Both the position numbers and the translations under genes were made by a program. 64,000 nt of DNA from Betaproteobacteria bacterium Ga0077532 (GTDB lineage Bacteria > Pseudomonadota > Gammaproteobacteria > Burkholderiales > Ga0077523). The DNA lies in assembly GCA_001464895.1 (NCBI GenBank), contig LNEE01000024.1:1-64000 (forward strand), in the 5' to 3' direction. Shown piece by piece: positions 16,334-24,643 of this stretch (the first letter of the stretch is position 1; each line of letters starts with the position of its first letter). Under the pieces are notes generated by a model that made no database searches, was not told the DNA's origin, and saw only the letters and a list, made by a program, of their open reading frames with translations.

Positions 16334-18655
16334 CTACCGCCACTGCTTCTCCTGGTGTGCCCACAGCCCGCCCGGGAGGCTCCCCGGCTTGATGAAAGCA
16401 TCCACCACGTTCGAGAGCACCTTGGAAACGTTGTTGTTGAAACCATCAGCGGGCAGCGCCTGACCGAACGCGATCGAGCCGCCGCAGAACACACCGCCGT
16501 CGTTCGGCGAGTTGAAGAACACCATGTCGCCGCGGATGCGGTAGTCCTGCGATCCACTGAGACCCGGGTACGGATACAGGATCTCCTCGACCGACAGCAG
16601 GTAGTTGTCACTATGGCCACCCGACGACGCGAGGATCCGCGTGTGCGGCGGCGTGCCGAGGGTCAGGTCGTACCGGTCCAGTTCGATACCGGCGGCGCCG
16701 CCGTACGCGAGTCCGCTCTCGCCGATCATCTCGCCCTCGACGCCTTCCATGATCCAGTCGACGGTGCGGTGATAGCTGTCAGGCATGCGCCGGTATGGGC
16801 GGCTCGTCTCGAAACCCTCGGCGATGAAGCCGATGCCCACCATCTTCTGCGGGGGGCGGCCCAGGTTCTTCCACAGGCCGCTCTTCATGCCGGTGGTCGC
16901 GAGATAGTGCTCGCCGGGCCTCGCGTTCCAGGCGCGCATCCCGGAATCGAGCTTGCGCACTTCCATGATCCACGGCTCGTCGGGCCGGAACGCGACGTTC
17001 CAGTAGTACCCGTTGCCGCCCATGTAGATGTAGCGCCCGCCGCTCGCGATGTAGTCCTCGGTGGCGTCGAGCATCTCCTCGGAGTAGTACTCGGGGTGCG
17101 TGCCGCTGATCACGCAGCGGTACGGCTTCAGCGCTTCGATGCCCTCGCGGTGGAGGTCCTCGTCGGTGAGCACCTCGTAGTCGTAGCCCTTGTGCTCCAG
17201 CCACGCGACGATCGAGAGGTCCGCCGGAAACTGCCACGTGATGCCCATGCTCGAGATGCGATGCTTCGGCCGCATGTTCACGATGGGCCGGTGATACGAG
17301 CTATAGCACACACCGTTGCCGTCCTCCCACGCGTCGTACGTGGAGAGTCCGAACTCCTTGTTCTTGTACATCTCGATGTCGATGTCCGTGATGATCGGCG
17401 GCTGGCCGGTCATCGGCTGGATGATCTGCGCGTCGAAGCTGAGGTGCTCGTTCGCGTAGGCGAGATAGCTCGCCGTCGGGAACAGGAATGCGATCGGCGC
17501 CTTCGGCACCGCGGCGCGGACGAAGAAGACGACGTACTCCTCGCCGAGCCCCCTTCCCGTGCCGGCGCGCAGGCGCATCGCGTAGGCGCCGCTCTTCAGC
17601 GTCGTCGGCAGCTTCACGCTGCGGGTGACGTCCCAGTTGGACGAGATCATCACCTCGTAGTGGAACTCGATCCCGCCGTACTCGTGCGGTGCGAGGCGGA
17701 AGCAGTCGTTGCGGCCGCTCCAGTTCCAGCCGGTCTGCCCGCGCACCGGGCGGTTGTAGCCCTCGGCGTGCAGCCTGTGAGGCCCGACATCCACGACGGT
17801 GTCGCCGATGCCGCGCTCGGTGTAGCCGGCACTCGTATCCCAGAAAGCGACGAGCCCCTCGCGCGATGGCTCGCCGCCCTGCGCGATCTTCAGCAGTTCC
17901 TCCCACGCGAGCGGCCGGTCGTAGAGCATCGGGCGGTCGAGCTTGCCGCAGAAGGTCTGCGACACGAACTCGCCGCGCGTCTCGTGGAAGTCGCGCGAGC
18001 CCGCCATCAGGAACGGCGTTTCGGGGAGATGCTTCTGCCGGAAGCGGAACACCTCGCTCACGTGCGAGCGGTAGTCGATGGGGCTCACGCGCCCGAGCAG
18101 GCTGTTGTAGCGGTTGGCCACGCTCTCCTGGTGCACCGTGGCCCGGCCGGTCTTCGCATCGAACGACGCGGCGACGAAGTACCACATCTCCGGCAGGAGG
18201 GCGACCTCGGTCTGGACGTAGTCGACCTCGTCGCCCTGCCCCACCCAGAACTCGATGTGGCCGCGCTGCGTGATCCCCAGGCAGTAGCCGAAGTTGCGCT
18301 GGTTGTGCCAGCGGCCCACGAGCGCCTGACGGAGCCCGGCGAGCGGCAGACTCGAGTACACGAAGGCGCAGATCGTGAGGCTGCCTTCGAGTGCAAGCTT
18401 GCGGTCCGGGTCCGCCACCTCCAGGAACGAGCCGAGCTGCGTGTACTGCTTGCGCACGGCCCACTCGCCGTTCGCGTCGCAGGCGATCTCCTCCTCGATC
18501 ATGCCGGGGCCGGCGGGATGCTCGTCGCCGTGGATCAACCGGACCAGCTGTGCCTGCGCCTGCGTGGTGCCGTCGGCATTGACGTGGAAGTCGATGGTGT
18601 CCCCGGGTTTGACGGAGATCTTGTTCGTGTAGCCGAACAGCTTTACCTGTGCCAT
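16334..18655 (-). CDS. dmfA2: N,N-dimethylformamidase large (catalytic) subunit-like protein
   Basis: 773 aa, close to the 762-aa Paracoccus/Alcaligenes DmfA2 and colinear with it as I remember that sequence. Order: N-terminal beta domain (VSVKPGD-like start, LVRLIHGDEHPAGPG), LamG-like jelly-roll (about 85-240), then the catalytic domain. The published 2-Tyr-1-carboxylate iron site (recalled as Tyr399, Tyr440, Glu521 plus His519) corresponds to Tyr400 (LAYANE), Tyr440 (LSTYDAWEDG), Glu522 and His520 (GTHPEYY). The enzyme family hydrolyses N-substituted formamides to formate and amine. It lies 18 nt after the permease gene whose C-terminus is the matching small subunit. The substrate could be another small amide. 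Confidence 0.88.
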   Translation of the reverse strand: MAQVKLFGYTNKISVKPGDTIDFHVNADGTTQAQAQLVRLIHGDEHPAGPGMIEEEIACDANGEWAVRKQYTQLGSFLEVADPDRKLALEGSLTICAFVYSSLPLAGLRQALVGRWHNQRNFGYCLGITQRGHIEFWVGQGDEVDYVQTEVALLPEMWYFVAASFDAKTGRATVHQESVANRYNSLLGRVSPIDYRSHVSEVFRFRQKHLPETPFLMAGSRDFHETRGEFVSQTFCGKLDRPMLYDRPLAWEELLKIAQGGEPSREGLVAFWDTSAGYTERGIGDTVVDVGPHRLHAEGYNRPVRGQTGWNWSGRNDCFRLAPHEYGGIEFHYEVMISSNWDVTRSVKLPTTLKSGAYAMRLRAGTGRGLGEEYVVFFVRAAVPKAPIAFLFPTASYLAYANEHLSFDAQIIQPMTGQPPIITDIDIEMYKNKEFGLSTYDAWEDGNGVCYSSYHRPIVNMRPKHRISSMGITWQFPADLSIVAWLEHKGYDYEVLTDEDLHREGIEALKPYRCVISGTHPEYYSEEMLDATEDYIASGGRYIYMGGNGYYWNVAFRPDEPWIMEVRKLDSGMRAWNARPGEHYLATTGMKSGLWKNLGRPPQKMVGIGFIAEGFETSRPYRRMPDSYHRTVDWIMEGVEGEMIGESGLAYGGAAGIELDRYDLTLGTPPHTRILASSGGHSDNYLLSVEEILYPYPGLSGSQDYRIRGDMVFFNSPNDGGVFCGGSIAFGQALPADGFNNNVSKVLSNVVDAFIKPGSLPGGLWAHQEKQWR

Positions 18656-18673
18656 GGGAATCGATGCTCCGGG

Positions 18674-20311
18674 CTATGACTCGAGGAGGTCCTGCACGCG
18701 GCGCATGAAGATGCCGTGGTAGGCCTCCTCCTGCGATGCGTAGATCCTGTCCTCGACGATGCGTGGCGCCACACCGCGCTGGCCCGACAGCGCGACGATG
18801 CGGTAGGCCTTGAAGGGCTCGACGGCGATGATCGCGTACTTGTCCGACAGCGGCGCGCGGCGGAAGTAGAGCAGCAGGCGCTCCAGCGCCTCGCTGTGCT
18901 GGCCCAGCGGCGACTTCCGGTGTTCCTCGATGACCTCGGGCGACACCAGCTTCTTCAGGAAGTCGCGCTGCATCTTGTCGTAGCGACGCCAGTAGATGAG
19001 GTCCTTGTCACGGGTCTCGGTGGCTTCTTCCGGCAGCATCTCGCCTCCTTTCTCGGCACGGGTGGATCGGCGCTCGCTCTTCTTCTTGTCGCGCCACGCG
19101 CGAAACTGCGGCTTGATGCCGAAAAGACCGCCGCGCAGGAACAGGACGACGCCCAGCATGATCGTGCCGATGATGATCAGCCGGATGGGTCCGAGGGACA
19201 GCAGCGCCTTGTCGAGGAAGATCACGATGGCCGCACCGGCCACCGCTCCTTCCGCACGGCCGATGCCGCCGATCACCAGCATCGCGACACCGAGCAGCAC
19301 GGTGTCGAAGCTGAAGATCGAGAACGACACGCCGCGGTAGTGCGCCGTGTAGAAGCCGCCGATGAACCCGAGCGCGATCGACGACACGACGAACACCATG
19401 ATCCGCGCCTGCCGGAAGTTGACGCCGGTGGCCTCGGCGAAGGCCTCGCGCTTCTCGGGCGCCATGCGCAGCACGCGGCCTATGCGCTTGCCGTTCACGA
19501 ACCGGAAGAGCACGAGTGCCAGCACCATGAGGGTCAGACACGCGAAATACGCGACGAGCGACTGCGTGGTGTCGTCCCAGTGCTCCGAGATGTAGGTGTC
19601 GGCTCCGTAGAGGCCACCCGTCGAAGACCCGAAGATCTTCGACTGCAGCGCGTATACACGACAAAGCTCGTTGAGGCCGAGCGTGAGCAGCGCGTAGTAG
19701 AAGCCGTCCAGCCGTGTCGCGGGAATCGCGATGATGAGTCCGAAGACGAGCCCGATGGCCGAACCGATGAACGGCAGCACGTACCACGGCACGCCGAGGT
19801 TGATCGACAGCCACGCCGTACCGAAGCCGGCCGCGCCGACCACCGCGTACGTCGCGAGCGAGTAGATGCCCGCGGTGCCGATGACCAGCATCCAGACGAG
19901 ATTGATCGCCGCGTAGATCGCGAAGGTGGCGCCCGCGGTGAGCAGCGTGGTCTGGAAATCCTCGGGCATCACCCACGGCGCGATGACCATGAACGACAGC
20001 GCCATCACCCACCAGAGCGGACGCTTGTCGACGATGGTCTTCTCGCGCCGCATCGTCTTCGGGTTGTACTCGCCGCGGATGTTCAGCAGGCGTCGGCGCG
20101 TGGGCCAGTAGCGCTTGCGGTTCCAGGTCCAGCCGCCGTGGCCCGGCCACTTGTAGTAGAGGCGCGGGCGGCCCACCGGGAACATCTCGACCTTCGACTT
20201 GCGGTTCTCGTCCCACGGCTCCTGCGGAGGACGATGGGGCAGCGTCGGCTGAGATTCCTCGGCCCGGTCCACGCCCCAGCCGAACAGCGGATTGCGCCAG
20301 AAATTTGCCAT
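18674..20311 (-). CDS. LivM-type ABC permease fused to DMFase small-subunit domain
   Basis: 545 aa. Residues about 1-98 form a hydrophilic extension rich in Arg, Trp and Pro. Residues about 99-405 are a branched-chain-amino-acid-type permease with multiple membrane helices and the coupling loop EAFAEATGVNFRQA. Residues 433-545 match the small subunit DmfA1 of dimethylformamidase: PEVIEEHRKSPLGQHSEALE...LLLYFRRAPLSDKYAI, KAYRIVALSG, EEAYHGIFMRRVQDLL. The frame is continuous, with no stop between the parts. Met425 is preceded by a full Shine-Dalgarno, so a separate 121-aa small subunit may also be made. It starts 1 nt after the LivH stop, inside the amide operon. I know of no described permease-amidase subunit fusion. 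Confidence 0.85.
   Translation of the reverse strand: MANFWRNPLFGWGVDRAEESQPTLPHRPPQEPWDENRKSKVEMFPVGRPRLYYKWPGHGGWTWNRKRYWPTRRRLLNIRGEYNPKTMRREKTIVDKRPLWWVMALSFMVIAPWVMPEDFQTTLLTAGATFAIYAAINLVWMLVIGTAGIYSLATYAVVGAAGFGTAWLSINLGVPWYVLPFIGSAIGLVFGLIIAIPATRLDGFYYALLTLGLNELCRVYALQSKIFGSSTGGLYGADTYISEHWDDTTQSLVAYFACLTLMVLALVLFRFVNGKRIGRVLRMAPEKREAFAEATGVNFRQARIMVFVVSSIALGFIGGFYTAHYRGVSFSIFSFDTVLLGVAMLVIGGIGRAEGAVAGAAIVIFLDKALLSLGPIRLIIIGTIMLGVVLFLRGGLFGIKPQFRAWRDKKKSERRSTRAEKGGEMLPEEATETRDKDLIYWRRYDKMQRDFLKKLVSPEVIEEHRKSPLGQHSEALERLLLYFRRAPLSDKYAIIAVEPFKAYRIVALSGQRGVAPRIVEDRIYASQEEAYHGIFMRRVQDLLES
19037..19051 (-). promoter_or_regulatory. internal Shine-Dalgarno and start codon for DmfA1 domain
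   Basis: On the minus strand AAAGGAGG (19051-19044) is followed by a 4-nt spacer and ATG (19039-19037), in frame with the permease. Initiation here would yield a free 121-aa protein covering the complete small-subunit domain (native DmfA1 is about 132 aa). The site is at Met425, at the boundary of the two parts. This suggests that an ancestral separate gene became fused by loss of the permease stop while keeping its own ribosome-binding site. Confidence 0.65.
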
Positions 20312-20312
20312 G

Positions 20313-21194
20313 TCAGGCCTCCCTCGCCCGGTCGAGGATGCCGGCGATGCCGCGGGGCCGCACGAGCAGGATGCCGATGATCAGGATGAACTGCGTGATG
20401 AGGACGTACTGGCCGCCCAGCGTGACGCTCGTGATCGCCTCGTTGAGGCCGAGGATCATGGCGGCGATCACCGCACCCTGTACGCTGCCCAGGCCGCCGC
20501 AGAGCGCGATGCTCACGCCCTTGATCATCGGCGTGAGCCCGCCGAACGGCGAGATGTAGTACGTCTGCGAGAGCAGCACCGCGGCAAGCCCTGCCATCCC
20601 GCCGGTGATGGCCATCACGTAGAAGCCGGTGCTGCGTACGCCGATGCCCACGATGGAGGCCGCGTGCGGATTCATCATCATCGCGCGGATCTCCAGGCCG
20701 CGGCGGCTGCTGCGCATCCACAGCACGACCGCCGCGACGAACGCGATCGACGTCACGACGTTGCCGATCTTGTCGGCCGTGAGCGCCATGTCGCCAAGCA
20801 TCACGCTCCAGCTGCCGAAGATGTCCGGCAGATTCTTGGAGCGCGGGCCGAACCACCACATGAGCCCCTGCGTGCCGATGAGGCTGATCGCGAGCGTGGC
20901 GATGAGGCCGCGCACGTTGAAGTTCGGCTTGTCGTGGATGGGGATGAACGCGAGCGCGCAGACCACTATGCCCGCGAACGCGCCCGAGAGGATGCCGGCC
21001 GCCAGCACGATGGCACCGTTCTCGGACAAGAACTGCGCCGTGTACCAGGCCCCGTAGCCGGCGAACGCGAAGATGAAGCCGTACGAGAGGTTGATGAGCC
21101 CGACGCTGGACCACGTGATCGAGATGCCGATCGCGAGCGTGCCGTAGATGCACGAGAGCACGATCGCGTTGGTGATGATGAACCCGAGATCCAT
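20313..21194 (-). CDS. LivH-type branched-chain/amide ABC transporter permease
   Basis: 293 aa from ATG 21194; the start MDLGFIITNAIVLSCIYG is typical for LivH. Multiple membrane helices, GLINLSYGFIFAFAGY near the N-terminus, and the ATPase-coupling region RRGLEIRAMMMNPHAASIVGI identify it as a permease of the LivH/UrtB/amide branch. It partners with the LivM-type fusion protein, the two ATPases and the binding protein to move a small amide or amino-acid-like solute inward. Spacing is 2 nt from the upstream ATPase stop and 1 nt to the next start. Confidence 0.88.
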   Translation of the reverse strand: MDLGFIITNAIVLSCIYGTLAIGISITWSSVGLINLSYGFIFAFAGYGAWYTAQFLSENGAIVLAAGILSGAFAGIVVCALAFIPIHDKPNFNVRGLIATLAISLIGTQGLMWWFGPRSKNLPDIFGSWSVMLGDMALTADKIGNVVTSIAFVAAVVLWMRSSRRGLEIRAMMMNPHAASIVGIGVRSTGFYVMAITGGMAGLAAVLLSQTYYISPFGGLTPMIKGVSIALCGGLGSVQGAVIAAMILGLNEAITSVTLGGQYVLITQFILIIGILLVRPRGIAGILDRAREA

Positions 21195-21196
21195 CG

Positions 21197-21922
21197 TCAC
21201 AGCTCCCGAATGGTATGCAGGGACATCGACGCGCCGGCTTCGCCCTTCAGCTTGCCTACGTGCATCCCGATGATCCGGTCCACGCGGCCTTCGAGGAGCG
21301 ACACGTTCTGCTCCGCGATCACCATGGCCGACTGACCGAGATCGACGCCCATGAGGGCATCCATCACGCCCTTGCCGATCTTCGGCGCGAGACCCAGCGA
21401 CGGTTCGTCGACGAGGAAGAGCGCCGCCTCCGCCATCAGACCGCGGCCGATGGACACCATGCGACGCTCGCCACCGGAGAGGCGCCCGACGGGCGTGCGC
21501 ATCAGCTTGTGCAACGGCGGGAAGATCTCGAGCACGCGCGCCTTCCGTTGGGCGCGCTCTTTCCATGCCCGCGGCGTGAACGCGCCGGAGTCGAGATGCT
21601 CCTCGACCGTGAGGCCGTGGAAGATCTCGTCCCCTTGGGGAATCAACGCGAGACCCTGACGTACCACTTCGTGCGTGTAACGCCCGGGGCCCTGGCTGCG
21701 GGTGCGACCGACCTCGACACCGTTCAGCAGGATCGAGCCGCGCTGCCAGCCCGTGAGGCCGGCGATCGCGTAGAAGAGCGTCGACTTGCCATGGCCGTTC
21801 AGACCGACGATGCCGAGGCGCTCGCCGGCATGCACGACGAGATCGAGGTCGTGCAGCACACGCATCGGTCCGTAGCCGGCGGACAAGCCCTTCACGCGGA
21901 GAACGGCGGCGCGCTCACTCAT
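21197..21922 (-). CDS. LivF-type ABC transporter ATP-binding protein
   Basis: 241 aa. Walker A GLNGHGKST (40-48), signature LSGGE (148-152), Walker B LFLVDEP with a following GLAPK, and the H-loop position taken by Gln (VIAEQNV), as in LivF proteins. It energises the permease pair by ATP hydrolysis at the inner membrane. Its start overlaps the end of the LivG-type gene by 8 nt. Its signature motif is intact, unlike that of its partner. Confidence 0.88.
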   Translation of the reverse strand: MSERAAVLRVKGLSAGYGPMRVLHDLDLVVHAGERLGIVGLNGHGKSTLFYAIAGLTGWQRGSILLNGVEVGRTRSQGPGRYTHEVVRQGLALIPQGDEIFHGLTVEEHLDSGAFTPRAWKERAQRKARVLEIFPPLHKLMRTPVGRLSGGERRMVSIGRGLMAEAALFLVDEPSLGLAPKIGKGVMDALMGVDLGQSAMVIAEQNVSLLEGRVDRIIGMHVGKLKGEAGASMSLHTIREL

Positions 21923-22673
21923 CGAGGCTTCCCTCCACGACGTTCTCGAAGTACGCGGCGTGCACCTTCGGATCCGTGAGCACGTCCGCGAGCGAGCCCT
22001 GCGCGATGGTCTCGCCCGCGTCCATCACCATGACGCGGTCGGCGATCGTCTCGAGCAGTTCGATACGGTGCTCGACGATGATGACGCTGATGTTCATCTC
22101 CTTCGACAGCAGGCGGATCAGATGGTCGATCTCGTCGACCTCCGAGTTGATGAGGCCCGCCGCGGGCTCGTCCATCAGCAGCAGCTTCGGCCGCCGCATG
22201 AGCAGGCATGCGAGCAGCAGCTTGCGGCGGTTCAACGTTTCGAGCTTCACCGTGGGTTCGTCCGGCGCCACCTTGAAGCCCACCAGTTCGGCGCCGTACT
22301 CGGCATCGAAGCGCGTGAGATACGGCGCGAAAGCCTGCCGGGCCGCCTTGAAGGTCTCGCCCACGGTCAGCTCGTCGGGCACGACGGGCGTCTGATACGT
22401 GCGGCCGATGCCGAGGCGCGCCCGGGCATACAGCGGCAGCTTCGTGATGTCGGCGCCCTCGTACGTCACGCGACCGCTCTTCGGCTGGATGCGGCCCGAG
22501 AGCACCTCGAAGAGGCTCGTCTTGCCCGCGCCGTTGGGGCCGATGATCCCGAGCACCTCGCCGCGGTCCACGTGCAGGCCGATGCCGTGCAGGATCTCGC
22601 GACCGCCGAGATCGAGATGGATGCCGTCGCACGCGAAGAGCGCCGCTGCGGGGCGTTCGATGGGTTGAGTCAA
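21915..22673 (-). CDS. LivG-type ABC transporter ATP-binding protein with degenerate signature motif
   Basis: 252 aa. Walker A GPNGAGKT (45-52), Walker B LLLMDEP (164-170), H-loop VIIVEHRIELL. The position of the ABC signature reads LETLN (144-148) where LivG proteins have LSYGQ or similar, so the conserved Ser and Gly are gone. In a LivF/LivG heterodimer this would weaken one of the two composite ATP sites, namely the one using LivG's signature and LivF's Walker A. The alignment around it is ungapped, so it is not a frameshift. It lies 121 nt downstream of the binding-protein gene. Confidence 0.86.
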   Translation of the reverse strand: MTQPIERPAAALFACDGIHLDLGGREILHGIGLHVDRGEVLGIIGPNGAGKTSLFEVLSGRIQPKSGRVTYEGADITKLPLYARARLGIGRTYQTPVVPDELTVGETFKAARQAFAPYLTRFDAEYGAELVGFKVAPDEPTVKLETLNRRKLLLACLLMRRPKLLLMDEPAAGLINSEVDEIDHLIRLLSKEMNISVIIVEHRIELLETIADRVMVMDAGETIAQGSLADVLTDPKVHAAYFENVVEGSLDE

Positions 22674-22794
22674 GACAGGGCCCGTGAATGGATCCAGGAA
22701 GGTGATACGACGTCTTCACGCGGATCGCGCGCCGCACCGCGGACCCCCGAAGGTCCGCGGCGCGACAGCGCTGCCTGCACCGGGACTTCCCGGG

Positions 22795-24087
22795 TCAGGT
22801 CCACCAGGGCGCTTTCATCAGCCCCGATTCCTTGATCTCGTACGGATAGATGATCTTGTGCTCCTTGTTCTGCACCTGGACGTAGAGCTGGCTCATCCCC
22901 TTCTCGAGTTCCTTCGCCGTCACCTCGAACCCGTTGTCCGGGAAGTGCGCGGCTTCCTGCCACGGATTGCGCATGTCCATCAGACCGCACACACCGCGGT
23001 ACGGATTGGCGCGGATCCAGTCGCACACCGCCTTGAAGTTGTTGGGGTCCTTGGTGGCCTCCCATGCGGCCTTCAGGTAGTAGGCGATGTCGTAGCCGTT
23101 GCCGGTGTAGACGAGGCCCATGATCCCCGGGAAGCGCTTCTTGTACTTCGCGCGGAAGGCGTTGCCCTTCTCGTCGGCGTAGACGCCGAGCACCGTGCTC
23201 CAGCAGAAGCCGTTGGCGGCCTCACCGGCGAGCGTGAGGAACTCGGGTTGCGAGGGGCCGTACTGCAGGTACACGAGGGAGTCCTTCACGGGGTTCGCGC
23301 GGAACTGCTTGCAGAACGCGGCGTACTCGGCGGCGACCCAGTGGTCGATCATGATGGCGCCGGCATCCACTTCCTTCAGCTTCTGGATGACCGGGGCCCA
23401 GTCCTGCACCGGGAACTGGATGTCGGTGACGGCAGCCACCTGGAAGTTGCTCTTCTTCAGCGCCGCCTGGGCCGCCTTCGAGATCGTCTGGCAGTACGCG
23501 ACCTGCTCCTGGACGATGTGCACCTTCCGGTTCTTCGGCTTCCACTTGCCCGAGGCTTCCATCGCGGCCAGCCAGATCGGATACGTGTACCCGTAATGCA
23601 CCTCGGACGGGTCGGTCTGGAAGATGTGGCTGTACTTCACCGGGTTCGCCTTGAACGCCTCGGTGGCGGCGCGCTGCGTGTTGCCCTGGAGATACGGCGC
23701 CTTGTACTTGGCCGACGCATCCATGGCGGGGATCGGCACGAACAGAAACGCGTTCGAGATCGCGTGGACCTTCGCGTCGACGCAGGCGGCGATGGCCTGC
23801 TGGCAGCTCTCGGGGGAGAGCTTGTCGACATCGGTCACGAAGAGCTTCAACGGCCGGCCGAGGATGCCGCCGGCCGCGTTGATCTCCTCCATGGCGAGCG
23901 TCGTACCGTTCAGGTGGTCGAGGTCGTCGGCCACGCCGGCGGCGGCGGTCTGCGAAGTGGGCACACCGAGAACGATGGGCGCGCCTGCTGCCTGCGCGGA
24001 TCGGGGAAGGCTGAAGGGCACCGCGGACGTCGCGAGGCCGGCAGCGGCGCTGCCCAGCAACTGGCGACGGGTGATTTTTCCAGACAT
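22795..24087 (-). CDS. periplasmic amide/branched-chain-type substrate-binding protein (Tat signal)
   Basis: 430 aa. The N-terminus has a twin-arginine signal (ITRRQLLGSAAAG) followed by a hydrophobic stretch and AQA cleavage site, so export is by Tat. The mature protein is a type-I periplasmic-binding fold: IVLGVPTSQTAAAGVADDLDHL, then MEEINAAGGILGRPL. It resembles AmiC/FmdD/UrtA-like receptors for short amides and urea more than LivK. Shine-Dalgarno AAGGAG is 9 nt before the ATG. It heads the six-member minus-strand operon ending with the dimethylformamidase-like subunit. Confidence 0.87.
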   Translation of the reverse strand: MSGKITRRQLLGSAAAGLATSAVPFSLPRSAQAAGAPIVLGVPTSQTAAAGVADDLDHLNGTTLAMEEINAAGGILGRPLKLFVTDVDKLSPESCQQAIAACVDAKVHAISNAFLFVPIPAMDASAKYKAPYLQGNTQRAATEAFKANPVKYSHIFQTDPSEVHYGYTYPIWLAAMEASGKWKPKNRKVHIVQEQVAYCQTISKAAQAALKKSNFQVAAVTDIQFPVQDWAPVIQKLKEVDAGAIMIDHWVAAEYAAFCKQFRANPVKDSLVYLQYGPSQPEFLTLAGEAANGFCWSTVLGVYADEKGNAFRAKYKKRFPGIMGLVYTGNGYDIAYYLKAAWEATKDPNNFKAVCDWIRANPYRGVCGLMDMRNPWQEAAHFPDNGFEVTAKELEKGMSQLYVQVQNKEHKIIYPYEIKESGLMKAPWWT

Positions 24088-24643
24088 GCGTGCAATCTCC
24101 TTGGACGTTTCCGTCTGCGAATCGGCCCGTCATCGCGGATGCCGCCGGCACTGGGTGCCGGGCGGGCATTCCGCGGACGATGGGCCGCGCCTTCGAAACT
24201 GCATCCGTGACTGCACTGAATCTGGGTGCCGCCGGCGAGAGTGGGAACCGGGCCGGAGCGGGTCGGGCTTTGCCGACCTCGGGACTGCAAATCAGTGGGG
24301 GGAAGAGGCATGGATGCGATCGAAAATTGTGCATCACATGCAACTTTTTCCACTTAGGTGAATTTGGCGACATCCAGCCGGATCTGTCAACCATTGCACG
24401 CCGATGGCGCGCCGGCGCCTTCTTTGGAGGCATGCCGCCGCCATGTCGCCGTCGGACTGCCCGCGCCCGAAACCCCGCAGAACGGCGTTCGCGTTCGAGT
24501 GCCTTTGCGTACTCTCTCCAAGGTCTCGGGATAATCCGGCCTGCCTTCCGAAGTCGGCACCACCGCCTTGGATGGCACCCGCTGCGTCTGGCGCAGCGAT
24601 TGCAAGACGCGCCCTTTTCCCAACCCAAGACGAGACCCATGCC
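24088..24643. promoter_or_regulatory. divergent control region of the amide island
   Basis: 556 nt without a supported gene between the binding-protein gene (minus) and the formamidase gene (plus), so promoters for both directions should lie here. A local AT-rich patch stands out at about 24315-24370. It includes the short palindrome TGTGCATCACA (about 24332-24342), a possible operator. In the minus-strand leader a perfect 7-bp hairpin, CCGGCAC/GTGCCGG with a 3-nt loop, lies at 24145-24161. No confident -35/-10 pair or known riboswitch was recognised, and no regulator gene is adjacent. Confidence 0.4.

Noticed and set aside
16313..18679. 788-codon open frame antisense to the dimethylformamidase-like gene
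   Set aside because: Composition is Arg/Val/Asp/His-rich without domains; the opposite strand has strong family similarity and catalytic residues.
24332..24342. TGTGCATCACA as a CRP site
   Set aside because: The half-site spacing is 3 nt, not the 6 nt of TGTGA-N6-TCACA; kept only as a generic palindrome.
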